From the NCBI GenBank assembly GCA_965230665.1, contig CBDDLM010000004.1:992001-1056000 (forward strand): a stretch of DNA of 64,000 nt, read 5' to 3'. The DNA is from JAGNRR01 sp965230665 (GTDB lineage Bacteria; Bacteroidota; Bacteroidia; Chitinophagales; Chitinophagaceae). Position 1 is the first letter of the stretch; the number at the start of each line of letters is the position of its first letter. Shown here in pieces: positions 34,435 to 44,547 of this stretch. The notes under the pieces were generated by a model. The model was not told the origin of the DNA. It saw nothing but the letters and a program-made list of their open reading frames with translations, and ran no database searches. A program made the translations under genes and the position numbers.

Positions 34435-35779
34435 TTAGTGCATTTTTAATTGGTTCAACTAATTGATCTATATCTCCAGCCCCAGCAGTAATTAATACGG
34501 AAGGCTTTCTATTTTTAGCCCATTCTATAACACCATCTTTAGTTAAAAGATGCTTGTTTTGCACGCCCATTTGATCCAAGATTATTTGGCTACTTATATC
34601 TTTAATAGGAAGCTCTCTGGCCGGGTAGATGTCTAATAAAATCACTTCATCTGCCAAGTCCAATGATCTAGCAAACCCTTTGGCCAAATCTCGGGTGCGG
34701 GAATATAAATGGGGTTGAAACACAACCGCAACCTTTTCATTTCTGAATAGTGAGGACGTACTCTTAATCAATTGTTTTAGCTCTTCTGGGTGATGAGCAT
34801 AATCATCTATATATACCTGTTTGTCTGTTTTAATAACATATTCGAATCGTCTTCGGACCCCTTTAAAAGATTCAATAGCAGATTTCAGTTTTTCAATGTC
34901 TAATCCCATATAATGAGAAACGGCAAAAGCAGCAATACAATTCTCTACGTTATGCATTCCTCCCATATGTAAGGTTACATTTATCAAGACATCTTCTTGC
35001 ATGCAAATGTCAAAATTGTAACTCCCTTTTTTGGAGATCACATTTTGAGCATAATAAGTCGCTGCATCATTTTGAGCGCTATAAGTAATTTCTTCTTTTA
35101 CCTTGAATTCTTTTGCTTGTTTTAGACCGTGCTTATAAAAAACAACTTCTGTACTACTATTGACAAATTGGAAATAGGCTTTTTCCATTTCTGCTTCAGT
35201 GCCATAAATATCTAAATGATCTGGATCCATGGAAGTCACTACAGAAATATCGGGGTACAACTTTAAGAAACTTCGATCATACTCATCTGCCTCTACAACA
35301 ACACAATCATTTTTGCTTTTGATATAATTTGTATTATAGTTCGAAGCGATTCCGCCCAAAAATGCATTACATCCAAAACCTTCATCTGTTAATAAATGTG
35401 TAATCATTGAGCTTATTGTAGTCTTGCCATGTGTACCTGCAACACAAATTGCACGTTGATGTTCTGTAATTAATTGAAGTACATCACTTCGTTTTAACAA
35501 TACAAAATCACGTTCCTGATACCAAACAAATTCAATGTGCTCCTTTGGAATGGCTGGTGTATAAATCACCAATTGAGCCTGCTCGTCTAAAGCGTCAATC
35601 CGTTCTTCAAAATGCACTGCAATTCCTTCAGCTTCTAATTCTTTTGTCAACCTCGAGGGCGCTCGGTCATAACCCTGAACAATGCAACCCCTGGACTTGA
35701 AATAACGAGCTAGTGCACTCATACCAATGCCGCCAATTCCTATGAGATAAACTCGCGATATGTCATTCAAATTTATCAC
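34427..35779 (-). CDS. murC: UDP-N-acetylmuramate--L-alanine ligase
   Basis: 450 residues with the Mur-ligase layout: an N-terminal UDP-binding Rossmann part (VYLIGIGGIGMSALARYF), the ATP loop GTHGKTT (about 115-121), NYNTNY and VEADEYDRSF in the central domain and a C-terminal domain with DDYAHHPEE. It adds L-Ala to UDP-MurNAc in the cytosol, the first amino-acid step of the peptidoglycan stem. It overlaps murG by 4 bp upstream and ftsQ by 8 bp downstream. The murC-ftsQ order is that of most dcw clusters. Confidence 0.97.
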   Translation of the reverse strand: MINLNDISRVYLIGIGGIGMSALARYFKSRGCIVQGYDRAPSRLTKELEAEGIAVHFEERIDALDEQAQLVIYTPAIPKEHIEFVWYQERDFVLLKRSDVLQLITEHQRAICVAGTHGKTTISSMITHLLTDEGFGCNAFLGGIASNYNTNYIKSKNDCVVVEADEYDRSFLKLYPDISVVTSMDPDHLDIYGTEAEMEKAYFQFVNSSTEVVFYKHGLKQAKEFKVKEEITYSAQNDAATYYAQNVISKKGSYNFDICMQEDVLINVTLHMGGMHNVENCIAAFAVSHYMGLDIEKLKSAIESFKGVRRRFEYVIKTDKQVYIDDYAHHPEELKQLIKSTSSLFRNEKVAVVFQPHLYSRTRDLAKGFARSLDLADEVILLDIYPARELPIKDISSQIILDQMGVQNKHLLTKDGVIEWAKNRKPSVLITAGAGDIDQLVEPIKNALNE

Positions 35780-36867
35780 GCTATTATTTCTAAAATTTTA
35801 CTTGCAATGAGCTCATCCGCTTTTTTTCGTGCGAAGGGCTTAATATTTTCTGATAATTCCTTCTGAAGATGCTCTCCATCAAAAATCTCCATAACTTGTT
35901 CAAATAGTTTTTTATTGACCTCATCATCTGGGAGCAACCGTGCAGCTTTTTTACTGACCAAGGCCATAGCATTGTGTGTCTGATGATCCTCCGCTGCATG
36001 CGGATAAGGAATAAATAAAACAGGTTTAGCCACAATACTAAGCTCGGCAATAGACAAGGCCCCTGCTCTGCTCACAATAACATCTGCAGCGGTATAAGCC
36101 ATTTCCATCTCACGTAAAAAGTCAAATACTCTAATATTGGATAGATCAGCAGTTGCCTCTTTAGCTCGATCATAAAATAATTTACCCGTTTGCCATATAA
36201 TCTGAATATCCTCAGAAGCTATACTATGGACATGAGCAAGAAGAGCTTCATTAATGGATTTTGCACCTAGGCTTCCTCCAAAAACAAATAAAGTCTTTTT
36301 ATTAGGGTCTAGGTCAAAGAACTCATAAGCCTCCTCTGAAGTAACATGCATCTCTTGAATAACATCACGTACAGGATTACCAGCATGAATTATCTTATCC
36401 TTGGGAAAAAATGTTTCCATCCCCTCATAGCCCGTAAAAATGCGGGATGCTTTTTTCCCGAGAATTTTATTGCTCTTACCAGCAAATGAATTCTGTTCTT
36501 GTAAAATGGTGGTGATTCCTTTTTGTTGTGCCGCCCTTAAAATAGGAAAACTTGCATAGCCTCCGACTCCGACACAAACATCCGGTTTAAAATCATTGAT
36601 TACTCTTTTAGCCTGTGTCATACTTCTTACCAACTTGATAGGCAACAGTACATTTTTAAACATATTGCTACGATTAAAACCAGCTATATCTAAACCCACA
36701 ATTTCATAGCCTTCTTTTGGAACTTTTTCCATTTCCATTTTCCCATTCGCTCCTACAAAGAGAATCTCTACATCACTACTTAATTTCTTAAGAGCGTTCG
36801 CAATCGCTATGGCCGGAAAAATATGTCCGCCTGTACCGCCTCCTGCTATGATGATTCTTTTGCTCAC
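35776..36867 (-). CDS. murG: UDP-GlcNAc:lipid I GlcNAc-transferase MurG
   Basis: 363 residues. GGGTGGHIFPAIAIA at residues 9-23 is the MurG loop, followed by GVGGYASFP (about 100-108), LQEQNS and the C-terminal SRAGALSIAEL with the UDP-GlcNAc site. It converts lipid I to lipid II on the inner face of the membrane. Two bp after ftsW and overlapping murC by 4 bp, so translation in this block is tightly coupled. Length and motifs are normal. Confidence 0.97.
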   Translation of the reverse strand: MSKRIIIAGGGTGGHIFPAIAIANALKKLSSDVEILFVGANGKMEMEKVPKEGYEIVGLDIAGFNRSNMFKNVLLPIKLVRSMTQAKRVINDFKPDVCVGVGGYASFPILRAAQQKGITTILQEQNSFAGKSNKILGKKASRIFTGYEGMETFFPKDKIIHAGNPVRDVIQEMHVTSEEAYEFFDLDPNKKTLFVFGGSLGAKSINEALLAHVHSIASEDIQIIWQTGKLFYDRAKEATADLSNIRVFDFLREMEMAYTAADVIVSRAGALSIAELSIVAKPVLFIPYPHAAEDHQTHNAMALVSKKAARLLPDDEVNKKLFEQVMEIFDGEHLQKELSENIKPFARKKADELIASKILEIIA

Positions 36868-36868
36868 G

Positions 36869-38035
36869 TTATGATAATACTTTTTTGTCTTTATAATTTT
36901 CTTCTACGAACTTGCTTACACTTAAGATGATACCAATTGTCAAACAAGTAAACCAAACGGAAGATCCTCCTTTACTTACCAAGGGCAAGGTGAGCCCAGT
37001 AACTGGAAATAAGTTTACATTGACAGCCATATTTACAAATGCTTGGAACACAAGAGAAAAACTCAAACCAACGGCCAAAAATGATCCAAAAGCATAAGGA
37101 CATTTCCTAAAAATGATAATACTTCGCCATAGAAATAGAAGATATAAGAAGATCATTCCGATACCTCCCAAAATCAATCCATACTCCTCTATGATGATAC
37201 TATAGATAAAATCGGAATATGAATGTGGCAGAAAGTTACGCTGTGTACTATTACCAGGCCCTTTTCCAAATAAACCACCCTTTGCAATTGCAATTTTTGC
37301 TTGCGTGACTTGGTAGCTCTCTTCTGTATCAGCCCCTCCCGCAAAATTTGTAAGTCTATTCTTCCATGTCGTTGCACGTTCTGAAAACATAACCGCCGTT
37401 CCGACCACAATAACCAAAACCCCGACCAAACCAAAAATATACTTCCATTGAATACGACCTATAAAGAACATGATACCACAACAAACGCCAATAACCAAAG
37501 CAGTAGACATATTTGCCATGGCAATTAAGAAGCATACGATTCCTACAGGTAGAAATACTCTAAGAATAATACGTTTTACATCCCCTTGAATGTTTTGCAT
37601 CTTTGATAACTGCGCAGCAAGAAAAACAAATAGCGCTAATTTGGCAAAATCAGATGCCTGAAAAGTGACATTTACAAAGGGCACCGCAATCCAACGTGCA
37701 GCTTTGTTTAAGGTTACACCACCACTTAGGAGTGTATACGCTAATAATACAATACCAATCATAAGTGCTATCAAAGCGAACTTTTTATAAAGCGTATAGT
37801 TTATATTGTGTGCTACAAACATGATCAATAATCCTATCACTACAATAAATAAACGCTTCATCAGATAGACCTCTGCATGACCATCTTTCATGCGGTAAGC
37901 TAATGAACCGGTGCTACTATAAATAGCAATCAAACTAATAAGCGCTAAAACGATTACGATGGACCAAATAATGGCATCACCCTTTAAGCGGTTATTAAAA
38001 TATGGTTTGATATTTATTTTCTGTAGCAGACTCAT
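36869..38035 (-). CDS. ftsW: SEDS-family septal glycan polymerase FtsW
   Basis: 388 residues with about ten membrane helices. Family positions are visible: the KAARWI segment early, the conserved Asp-containing periplasmic loop region around FLPHSYSDFIYSIIIEEYG (about 270-288) and the final LPLVSKGGSSVWFTCLTIGI. SEDS proteins polymerise lipid II together with a class B PBP, here the product of the ftsI gene in the same operon. Three bp after murD. RodA is the main alternative, but position in the division operon argues for FtsW. Confidence 0.95.
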   Translation of the reverse strand: MSLLQKINIKPYFNNRLKGDAIIWSIVIVLALISLIAIYSSTGSLAYRMKDGHAEVYLMKRLFIVVIGLLIMFVAHNINYTLYKKFALIALMIGIVLLAYTLLSGGVTLNKAARWIAVPFVNVTFQASDFAKLALFVFLAAQLSKMQNIQGDVKRIILRVFLPVGIVCFLIAMANMSTALVIGVCCGIMFFIGRIQWKYIFGLVGVLVIVVGTAVMFSERATTWKNRLTNFAGGADTEESYQVTQAKIAIAKGGLFGKGPGNSTQRNFLPHSYSDFIYSIIIEEYGLILGGIGMIFLYLLFLWRSIIIFRKCPYAFGSFLAVGLSFSLVFQAFVNMAVNVNLFPVTGLTLPLVSKGGSSVWFTCLTIGIILSVSKFVEENYKDKKVLS

Positions 38036-38038
38036 CTC

Positions 38039-39379
38039 TTATAAATTTTTTACTGCTATCTTGAACTGATCTCCACGGTCTTCATAGTTCTTAAACAAAT
38101 CAAAGCTGGCACAGGCAGGTGATAATAAAACACACTCTCCTTTGGTCGCCAACTCGTATGATGAAGCAACAGCATCTTCCATTGAACCAACTTCTACCAC
38201 GGGCACCATTGTTCTAAAATAGTTTTGAATAGCCTTCGTATCTTTCCCCAAGGCGACGATGGCTTTTACCTTATCCTGAACAAGTTCTCCTATCTCACTA
38301 TAATCATTCCCTTTGTCAACCCCTCCAAGGATAAGGACCACTTTCTTTTTCATACTTTCTAAGGCGTACCATACACTGTTCAAGTTAGTAGCCTTGCTAT
38401 CATTAATAAATTCTACGCCGCGAATACTCACAACTGATTCCATTCTATGCTCTAAAGATTGAAAAGATTGTAAGCTCTCTCTTATCTTTTCAGCACGCAC
38501 CTCGCCCACCCGTGCAGAAATGCATGCGGCCATTGTGTTATACTGATTATGTTTTCCATTTAGAGAAACTTTGTCTTTAGAAATAGTAATGCGTTCGTTG
38601 TCCTTTGATAGGACCATCTCGTTCTCATTAATAAATGCACCTGATTTGTTCGGTTGTTCTTCCATTGATATGTATTGAATTTTTGGATTAGTCTTTATAT
38701 AGTTTATATTGTTCATTATGTTCGGGTCATCGAAATTGAGTACCAAAACATCCTCTTTTTTTTGTGCTTGTGTTATCTTAAATTTTGCTTGTATATAATT
38801 ATCTAATTTATTGTCATACCGGTCCAAATGATCTGCTGTGATATTTAATATCACAGCTACATCGGCTCTAAAAAAATTGACATCATCTAGTTGAAAACTG
38901 CTGATCTCCATTATGTACCATTCCGTAGGGTTGGTAGCAATTTGTCGGGCAAAACTGAAACCTACGTTACCAACTAATGAAACATTATAGTCTGCATTTT
39001 TGAATAGATGATAAGTAAGGGTTGCTGTAGTTGTTTTACCATTTGTACCAGTAATGGCTACAATTTTACTATCAGCTTTATATCGATATGCAAATTCTAT
39101 TTCGCTTACAATATCAATATTTTTCTCTCTAATACGCTTTACGATAGAAACACTCTCAGCAATCCCAGGGCTTTTAACCACTTCTTTGGCGGAAAGGATA
39201 ACCTCTTCGGTATGTGAACCTTCCTCGTAAGGAATATGGGCTTGATCCAGTTCTTTTCTATACTGCATAGGTATTTTACCGCCATCACTAACAAAGGTTT
39301 TCAACCCTTGTTGATGAGCTAGGAGTGCGGCACCTGTACCACTTTCTCCACTTCCTAATATGACAATATCATAGTTCAA
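38039..39379 (-). CDS. murD: UDP-MurNAc-L-Ala--D-Glu ligase
   Basis: 446 residues. N-terminal Rossmann domain with ILGSGESGTGAALLA, ATP loop GTNGKTTTATL (about 112-122), NITADHLDRY in the centre and the C-terminal domain with INDSKATNLNS and LLSPACASFDLFKNYEDRG, the MurD-specific end. It adds D-glutamate to UDP-MurNAc-L-Ala in the cytosol. Located between mraY and ftsW with 6 and 3 bp gaps. Confidence 0.97.
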   Translation of the reverse strand: MNYDIVILGSGESGTGAALLAHQQGLKTFVSDGGKIPMQYRKELDQAHIPYEEGSHTEEVILSAKEVVKSPGIAESVSIVKRIREKNIDIVSEIEFAYRYKADSKIVAITGTNGKTTTATLTYHLFKNADYNVSLVGNVGFSFARQIATNPTEWYIMEISSFQLDDVNFFRADVAVILNITADHLDRYDNKLDNYIQAKFKITQAQKKEDVLVLNFDDPNIMNNINYIKTNPKIQYISMEEQPNKSGAFINENEMVLSKDNERITISKDKVSLNGKHNQYNTMAACISARVGEVRAEKIRESLQSFQSLEHRMESVVSIRGVEFINDSKATNLNSVWYALESMKKKVVLILGGVDKGNDYSEIGELVQDKVKAIVALGKDTKAIQNYFRTMVPVVEVGSMEDAVASSYELATKGECVLLSPACASFDLFKNYEDRGDQFKIAVKNL

Positions 39380-39385
39380 TTGCTC

Positions 39386-40654
39386 TTACTGTAGTTTTAA
39401 TGTTACAATACTTAATACGGCCAAAAGAATACCCACTATCCAAAAACGTGTTGATATTTTACTTTCATGATAACCTAACTTTTGGTAATGGTGATGCAGA
39501 GGAGTCATTAAGAAAACTCGTCTTCCTTCTCCATACTTCTTCTTTGTATATTTGAAAACCGCCACTTGGATCATCACACTTACATTTTCTACTAAGAAGA
39601 TTCCACAAATAATTGGTACCAGCAGTTCTTTCCGTACAATAATTGCCAAGGTGGCTATTATACCGCCTAATGCCAGACTTCCTGTATCGCCCATAAATAC
39701 TTGAGCCGGAAAACTGTTATACCATAAGAACCCAATGCAAGCGCCTACAAAGGCGGCTATGAAAATAGACACTTCACCTAAGTGCGGTATATACATAATG
39801 TTTAAGTATTCGGAGAAATAATAATTTCCAGAGACGTAAGCAAAGATTCCTAAACATATGCCCATAATTGCACTCGTACCTGTTGCAAGTCCGTCAATAC
39901 CATCGGTTAGATTAGCACCATTCGAAACTGCTATTATTATGAAGGTCACAAATAGAATATAGAAGAGCGGTGTTAAATACTGAACAGCTCCATCTCCGAA
40001 AAACGAAGCTATTTTAGAATAGCTTAATTCATGATTCTTCGCAAAAGGAATTGTTGTGACGGCAGAGCGTACTTTTACGAAGGTGGCTGTTCGACCATCT
40101 TGTTCTCTTGTATACTCCTCCCCAATAACTTTATCTTCGCTGCTATAAATAGGTGAAACACCTCCTGTTGTTTCCCTTACAATATTCACGTTATCATTAA
40201 AATACATTGTAGCACCAATAATTATTCCAAGACCAAGTTGTCCGACCACTTTGTATTTACCTGCTAAACCATCTTTATTTTTCTTAAACTTCTTTAGATA
40301 ATCATCTAAGAATCCAATAGCACCCAACCAGATCGTACAAAGTAGCATTAAAAGGATGTATACATTATTAATTTTGGTAAGTAGGATTGTAGGAATTACT
40401 ATAGCCAGAATAATGATGATCCCGCCCATTGTAGGTGTACCAGCTTTTACTTTCTCACCAGCCAGACCTAAGTCTCGAATTTGCTCTCCTACTTGTTTCC
40501 GTTGTAGCATTCGAATAATGCGTTTTCCGTAAACAAGTGAAACCAATAATGAAAAAATTAATGCCATAGCCACACGAAAAGAGATAAACTGAAATACTCC
40601 TGCGCCAGGCAAGTTGAAATGTTCGTTGAGATATTGAAACAAATAGTATAACAT
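39386..40654 (-). CDS. mraY: Lipid I synthase MraY
   Basis: 422 residues, about 60 longer than E. coli MraY, mostly from a periplasm-facing insert around residues 155-220 with little hydrophobicity. Ten membrane helices. GTPTMGG near 74-80, FLDDYLKK (about 115-122), NLTDGIDGLATG (about 248-259) and the late PLHHHYQKLG complete the family motifs with the catalytic Asp residues. It transfers phospho-MurNAc-pentapeptide to undecaprenyl phosphate. Two bp after murE; no murF gene precedes it, as in other Bacteroidota clusters. Confidence 0.96.
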   Translation of the reverse strand: MLYYLFQYLNEHFNLPGAGVFQFISFRVAMALIFSLLVSLVYGKRIIRMLQRKQVGEQIRDLGLAGEKVKAGTPTMGGIIIILAIVIPTILLTKINNVYILLMLLCTIWLGAIGFLDDYLKKFKKNKDGLAGKYKVVGQLGLGIIIGATMYFNDNVNIVRETTGGVSPIYSSEDKVIGEEYTREQDGRTATFVKVRSAVTTIPFAKNHELSYSKIASFFGDGAVQYLTPLFYILFVTFIIIAVSNGANLTDGIDGLATGTSAIMGICLGIFAYVSGNYYFSEYLNIMYIPHLGEVSIFIAAFVGACIGFLWYNSFPAQVFMGDTGSLALGGIIATLAIIVRKELLVPIICGIFLVENVSVMIQVAVFKYTKKKYGEGRRVFLMTPLHHHYQKLGYHESKISTRFWIVGILLAVLSIVTLKLQ

Positions 40655-40655
40655 A

Positions 40656-42122
40656 TTATTTTTCCATTAAGTTTAAGCAGTCCTTTAATATTTTTTTATC
40701 ATCGAAGTCAAATCGCTCACCATTTATTTCTTGATACGTCTCATGGCCTTTGCCTGCTATCAAAATGATATCGCCCTCTTGGGCAAAGCCACAAGCAGTT
40801 TTTATTGCTTCCTTTCTATTAGCAATCGTCAAGTATTTCTTCTTGAGATGAACAGGAACCCCAGCTTCCATATCGGCTAGAATCTCGTCTGGGTTTTCAG
40901 TACGTGGGTTATCCGAAGTAAAAATTACTTTATCCGAATGTTCACATGCCACATGGGCCATAAGTGGTCGTTTCTTTTTATCTCGATCTCCTCCACAACC
41001 CACTACTGAGTGTAAAGTTTCGCCACCTGTACGCAGTTTATTAATTGTTGCCAATACATTAATAAGCGCATCTGGTGTATGGGCATAGTCTACAATACCC
41101 AATATATTTTCTTTTTCAGATGAAATGGTTTCGAATCTCCCTTGTGCACCAGTTAAAGCACTTAGATGCTGTAACACTTCGATCTTATCAAAGTCTAAAC
41201 ATCTTGCTATGGCATAAACAGAAAGAATATTATAAGCATTAAATTCTCCTATGAGCTTACAATGCACCTCTTCGTTGTCAATAGATAATACGAGACCACT
41301 TAGGTTGTTTTCAAGCACCTTTGCTTTAAAATTGGCAAGTGTCTTTAAACTAAACGTTTTTTTATCGGCACGGGTATTCTGCAGCATCACCCCTCCACGT
41401 TTATCATCAATATTGCTGATCGCAAATGCTGTAGAGGGTAGATTATCGAAAAAAGTTTTCTTGACACCAATGTATTCATCGAATGTTTTATGATAGTCTA
41501 AATGGTCATGAGAAATATTTGTAAAAAGTCCTCCAGTAAATTCAGCCCCAACAATTCGCTCCTGATGCACTGCATGAGAACTAACCTCCATAAAAGTATA
41601 TTCACAACCTGCAGCCACCATCTTATCTAACAATGCTTGCAGCTCGATAGCATTTGGTGTGGTATGTGTGCTTTTTAAGACAGTACCGGCGATACAATTT
41701 TCTATTGTAGAAATTTGCCCCGCTTTGATTCCCATATTGCTGAATAAACGGTACAACAAATGAACGCAAGTAGATTTACCATTTGTACCTGTGATACCTA
41801 TTAGTTTTAGTTTTCGAGAAGGGTGCTGATAAAAACTTGAAGCCATTTGACCGCAGACCTTAGCAGAATTTTCTACTTGGATATATGTAACCTCTTCACT
41901 TAACTGTTCTGGCAATTGCTCACAAACTATTACATGTGCACCCAATTCAATGCTATTATCAATAAACTGATGTCCATCTAGCTGCCCCCCTTTTATAGCG
42001 AGGAATAAATCACCCGATCCGCAATTACGTGAATCTAGTTTTAAAGCGGACACAGTTTTATCTAACGATCCTTGATAAGAAACGATGGTTACATTTTCTA
42101 ATATGTCATTTAACCTCCTCAC
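40656..42122 (-). CDS. murE: UDP-MurNAc-tripeptide synthetase MurE (meso-DAP type)
   Basis: 488 residues. ATP loop GTNGKST (about 109-115), TTPNAIELQ and EVSSHAVHQ in the centre, DYAHTPDALINVL, and DNPRTENPDEI in the C-terminal domain; DNPR is the marker for meso-diaminopimelate selection, so the cell wall is of the DAP type. It overlaps ftsI by 4 bp upstream. Cytosolic, third amino acid of the stem peptide. Confidence 0.97.
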   Translation of the reverse strand: MRRLNDILENVTIVSYQGSLDKTVSALKLDSRNCGSGDLFLAIKGGQLDGHQFIDNSIELGAHVIVCEQLPEQLSEEVTYIQVENSAKVCGQMASSFYQHPSRKLKLIGITGTNGKSTCVHLLYRLFSNMGIKAGQISTIENCIAGTVLKSTHTTPNAIELQALLDKMVAAGCEYTFMEVSSHAVHQERIVGAEFTGGLFTNISHDHLDYHKTFDEYIGVKKTFFDNLPSTAFAISNIDDKRGGVMLQNTRADKKTFSLKTLANFKAKVLENNLSGLVLSIDNEEVHCKLIGEFNAYNILSVYAIARCLDFDKIEVLQHLSALTGAQGRFETISSEKENILGIVDYAHTPDALINVLATINKLRTGGETLHSVVGCGGDRDKKKRPLMAHVACEHSDKVIFTSDNPRTENPDEILADMEAGVPVHLKKKYLTIANRKEAIKTACGFAQEGDIILIAGKGHETYQEINGERFDFDDKKILKDCLNLMEK

Positions 42123-44209
42123 GAACTCAGATGTATTGTAATAGTTTGTCCTTTTTTTATCTCAGCACCAGGTTCAACTGATTGTTTACTCACTTTTCCT
42201 TTACCTACGGGTATCACACGCAAACCTCTATTCTCTAACACCGACATAGCATTCCGCAACCCCATTCCATGTACATCCGGAACCGATGATTTCTCAAATT
42301 GTACTAATTCAGCATCCCACTTTTTATCTTCAGATTCTTTGGCAGATGATATCCAGCCGCTCTCCACATCTCTTCGGGTTTTCATGCCAAGTGCACTTGC
42401 AATCATAGAGAATTGACTAGCATGAACCTTTTTGATTTCAGGTGTCTTATGTAATGAGTCTTTATTCACGTAAGTAGCTGGATTTTTTACATGAGTTGCA
42501 TAAAGACGATTTGCGACTTCCTGAAATACAGGTAATGCTAAAAGTCCACCATAATAGTGCCGTGAATTCTTACTCGTACGAACCACAACGGCAATTGTAT
42601 ATTGTGGATCCTCCTTAGGAAAGAATCCTATAAAAGAAGCGTGATATACTCTATCCGAATAACGAATCCCTTTATCCACCACACGTGCTGTTCCGGTCTT
42701 ACCGCAGATCTTATAATATGGATTTCTTAATTTTTTTCCAGTGCCTCTTTCTACTACGGCATACATAGCATCTTTAATATCTTCTACGGCTCCTTGCTTT
42801 ACTGCTTGGTCGTTTAATACAAGGGGCTCAAATTTCTGAATTGTCTGCCCATACTCTTTAACCTCATTAACTAAATAAGGTTTCATTAGTTTACCATTGT
42901 TCGCAATAGCATTATAGACCATACATAAATGCATAGGCGTTAAACGTAAACCATAGCCAAAGCCCATAGAACCCAGCAAGTATTCATCGTCATGAATTCT
43001 TTGCTCATTCAAGTTTGACTTGCTTTCACCCTTAATTTCTATACCTGTTGGCATATGAAGGTTTAACTTCTTCAGATTATTGATATAAGCATCTCTATTA
43101 TTTTTATAGTTGCCATAAATCATCTTGAAAAAACCTACGTTAGAGGACTGAGCAAGCGCATCAGCTACAGTAACAACACCTACAGGGTGACTATCCGATA
43201 CTCTCCGACTACCAATTCGATATGAACCGGGTCCACAATCGATAGTATGATCAATTTTAATTTTTTCATCATTCAATAAAGAGATCAGTGAGATGACCTT
43301 ACAAGTAGAGCCGGGCTCAATACCTAATAAGGCATAATTTTTATCCTCGTAATAACTACCATCTTGCTGACGACCTAAATTAGCTAACGCTTTAATCTTG
43401 CCCGTTTTAGTTTCCATAACTATACAGGTTCCAAATGCTGCTTGATCGATCTGAAGCTGTTCCATTAGTGCATTCTCTGCTACATCTTGGATATTCATAT
43501 CCAATGTTGTTACAACATCCTTCCCGTTTACTGGCTCAACTTCACTACCATCAATGGGCATATAAGCGCCACCAGCAATTTTACGAACGATGCGCTTTCC
43601 TTCTTTCCCTTTTAGATGATTATTAAACGCAGCCTCCAGACCTACATTTTGAGCATTCTTACGCCAGATCCCTACGGTACGATTTGCCAAAATACCAAAG
43701 GGGTTAATACGCTTAATGTGCGATTCCGTCATAAAACCACCCTTATTCGCCCCCTTAATAAAGGGCTGTAATTGTTTTAATTTTAAGTATTGGGAATAGC
43801 TTACTTTTCTGGCCAATAAATAATATTGATTTCCCTTTTTCTGTTGATGCCTTAAGGCTAACCTATAATCCATAGCCGACTTTCCTTTATCATGAAGAAT
43901 TTCAGCTATACCATGTGATAACGTATTTATATATTTATTGAACGTATCCTTAGGTAAGGTTACTAGATCTAATCGAATGTCAAATTCGGGAATAGAAGAA
44001 GATAACAAACGACCATCCTCGGTATAGATATTGCCCCGCTCTGGCTGTAACACCTGCACATCGGTATACAAACTATCGGCATATGCCTTAAGATGAGGAC
44101 CTTCCTTGAAGATGACCATGCTTCCCTTTACTAAAATTGCAAGAGCAAACAAACACATCCCCATAAAACATAAATACACTCGAAGTCTAATTACTCTATC
44201 CGCACTCAT
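42119..44209 (-). CDS. ftsI: Division-specific transpeptidase (FtsI/PBP) with PASTA domain
   Basis: 696 residues. One N-terminal membrane helix (about 10-30), a PBP dimerisation region (about 50-230), then a transpeptidase with SxxK as STCK (301-304), SSN (355-357) and KTG (504-506). A single PASTA domain occupies about 636-696. The class B PBP cross-links septal peptidoglycan in the periplasm as partner of FtsW. The residue before Lys in SxxK is Cys rather than the common Phe or Thr, probably harmless. PASTA domains on FtsI are typical of Gram-positives but are also found in Bacteroidota. Overlaps both neighbours (1 and 4 bp). Confidence 0.95.
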   Translation of the reverse strand: MSADRVIRLRVYLCFMGMCLFALAILVKGSMVIFKEGPHLKAYADSLYTDVQVLQPERGNIYTEDGRLLSSSIPEFDIRLDLVTLPKDTFNKYINTLSHGIAEILHDKGKSAMDYRLALRHQQKKGNQYYLLARKVSYSQYLKLKQLQPFIKGANKGGFMTESHIKRINPFGILANRTVGIWRKNAQNVGLEAAFNNHLKGKEGKRIVRKIAGGAYMPIDGSEVEPVNGKDVVTTLDMNIQDVAENALMEQLQIDQAAFGTCIVMETKTGKIKALANLGRQQDGSYYEDKNYALLGIEPGSTCKVISLISLLNDEKIKIDHTIDCGPGSYRIGSRRVSDSHPVGVVTVADALAQSSNVGFFKMIYGNYKNNRDAYINNLKKLNLHMPTGIEIKGESKSNLNEQRIHDDEYLLGSMGFGYGLRLTPMHLCMVYNAIANNGKLMKPYLVNEVKEYGQTIQKFEPLVLNDQAVKQGAVEDIKDAMYAVVERGTGKKLRNPYYKICGKTGTARVVDKGIRYSDRVYHASFIGFFPKEDPQYTIAVVVRTSKNSRHYYGGLLALPVFQEVANRLYATHVKNPATYVNKDSLHKTPEIKKVHASQFSMIASALGMKTRRDVESGWISSAKESEDKKWDAELVQFEKSSVPDVHGMGLRNAMSVLENRGLRVIPVGKGKVSKQSVEPGAEIKKGQTITIHLSS

Positions 44210-44544
44210 TAATTAGTTCCATTTTTAGGGTTCACTTCAATCTTGCTAGGTGGTGATGTCAATACATCTAAACCTTGGTATACGGCGTGCTTTGCAAGCT
44301 CACTTTCTTTGGTCATGTACATGAGCTTAGACTTTTGGTCTATATAATGCCAGCGCAGCTGCTTTAGCTGTACACTTTTTTTATTGAGATCACGAATAGT
44401 ATTCTCTGTATAGTGCACAATAAAAATGTTCAGAATAAAAAAGCCCATAACAACCAAGATGAGCGGAATATTATTCACTAACCCCTGCATGCCAAGATGT
44501 TCTAATCTCTTTTGCCAGCCTGATATGTTCTTATTTTTGTTCAT
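44209..44544 (-). CDS. FtsL-like bitopic division protein
   Basis: 111 residues with one membrane helix (about 24-44), a short basic cytosolic part and a periplasmic coiled-coil-like stretch (about 48-90, heptad-like Leu/Lys pattern RDLNKKSVQLKQLRW). Position between rsmH and ftsI with 3-bp and 1-bp junctions is that of ftsL, and size and topology fit. Sequence similarity to FtsL is always low, so the call rests on context. It would link FtsQ to the FtsI-FtsW pair. Confidence 0.75.
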   Translation of the reverse strand: MNKNKNISGWQKRLEHLGMQGLVNNIPLILVVMGFFILNIFIVHYTENTIRDLNKKSVQLKQLRWHYIDQKSKLMYMTKESELAKHAVYQGLDVLTSPPSKIEVNPKNGTN

Positions 44545-44547
44545 TTA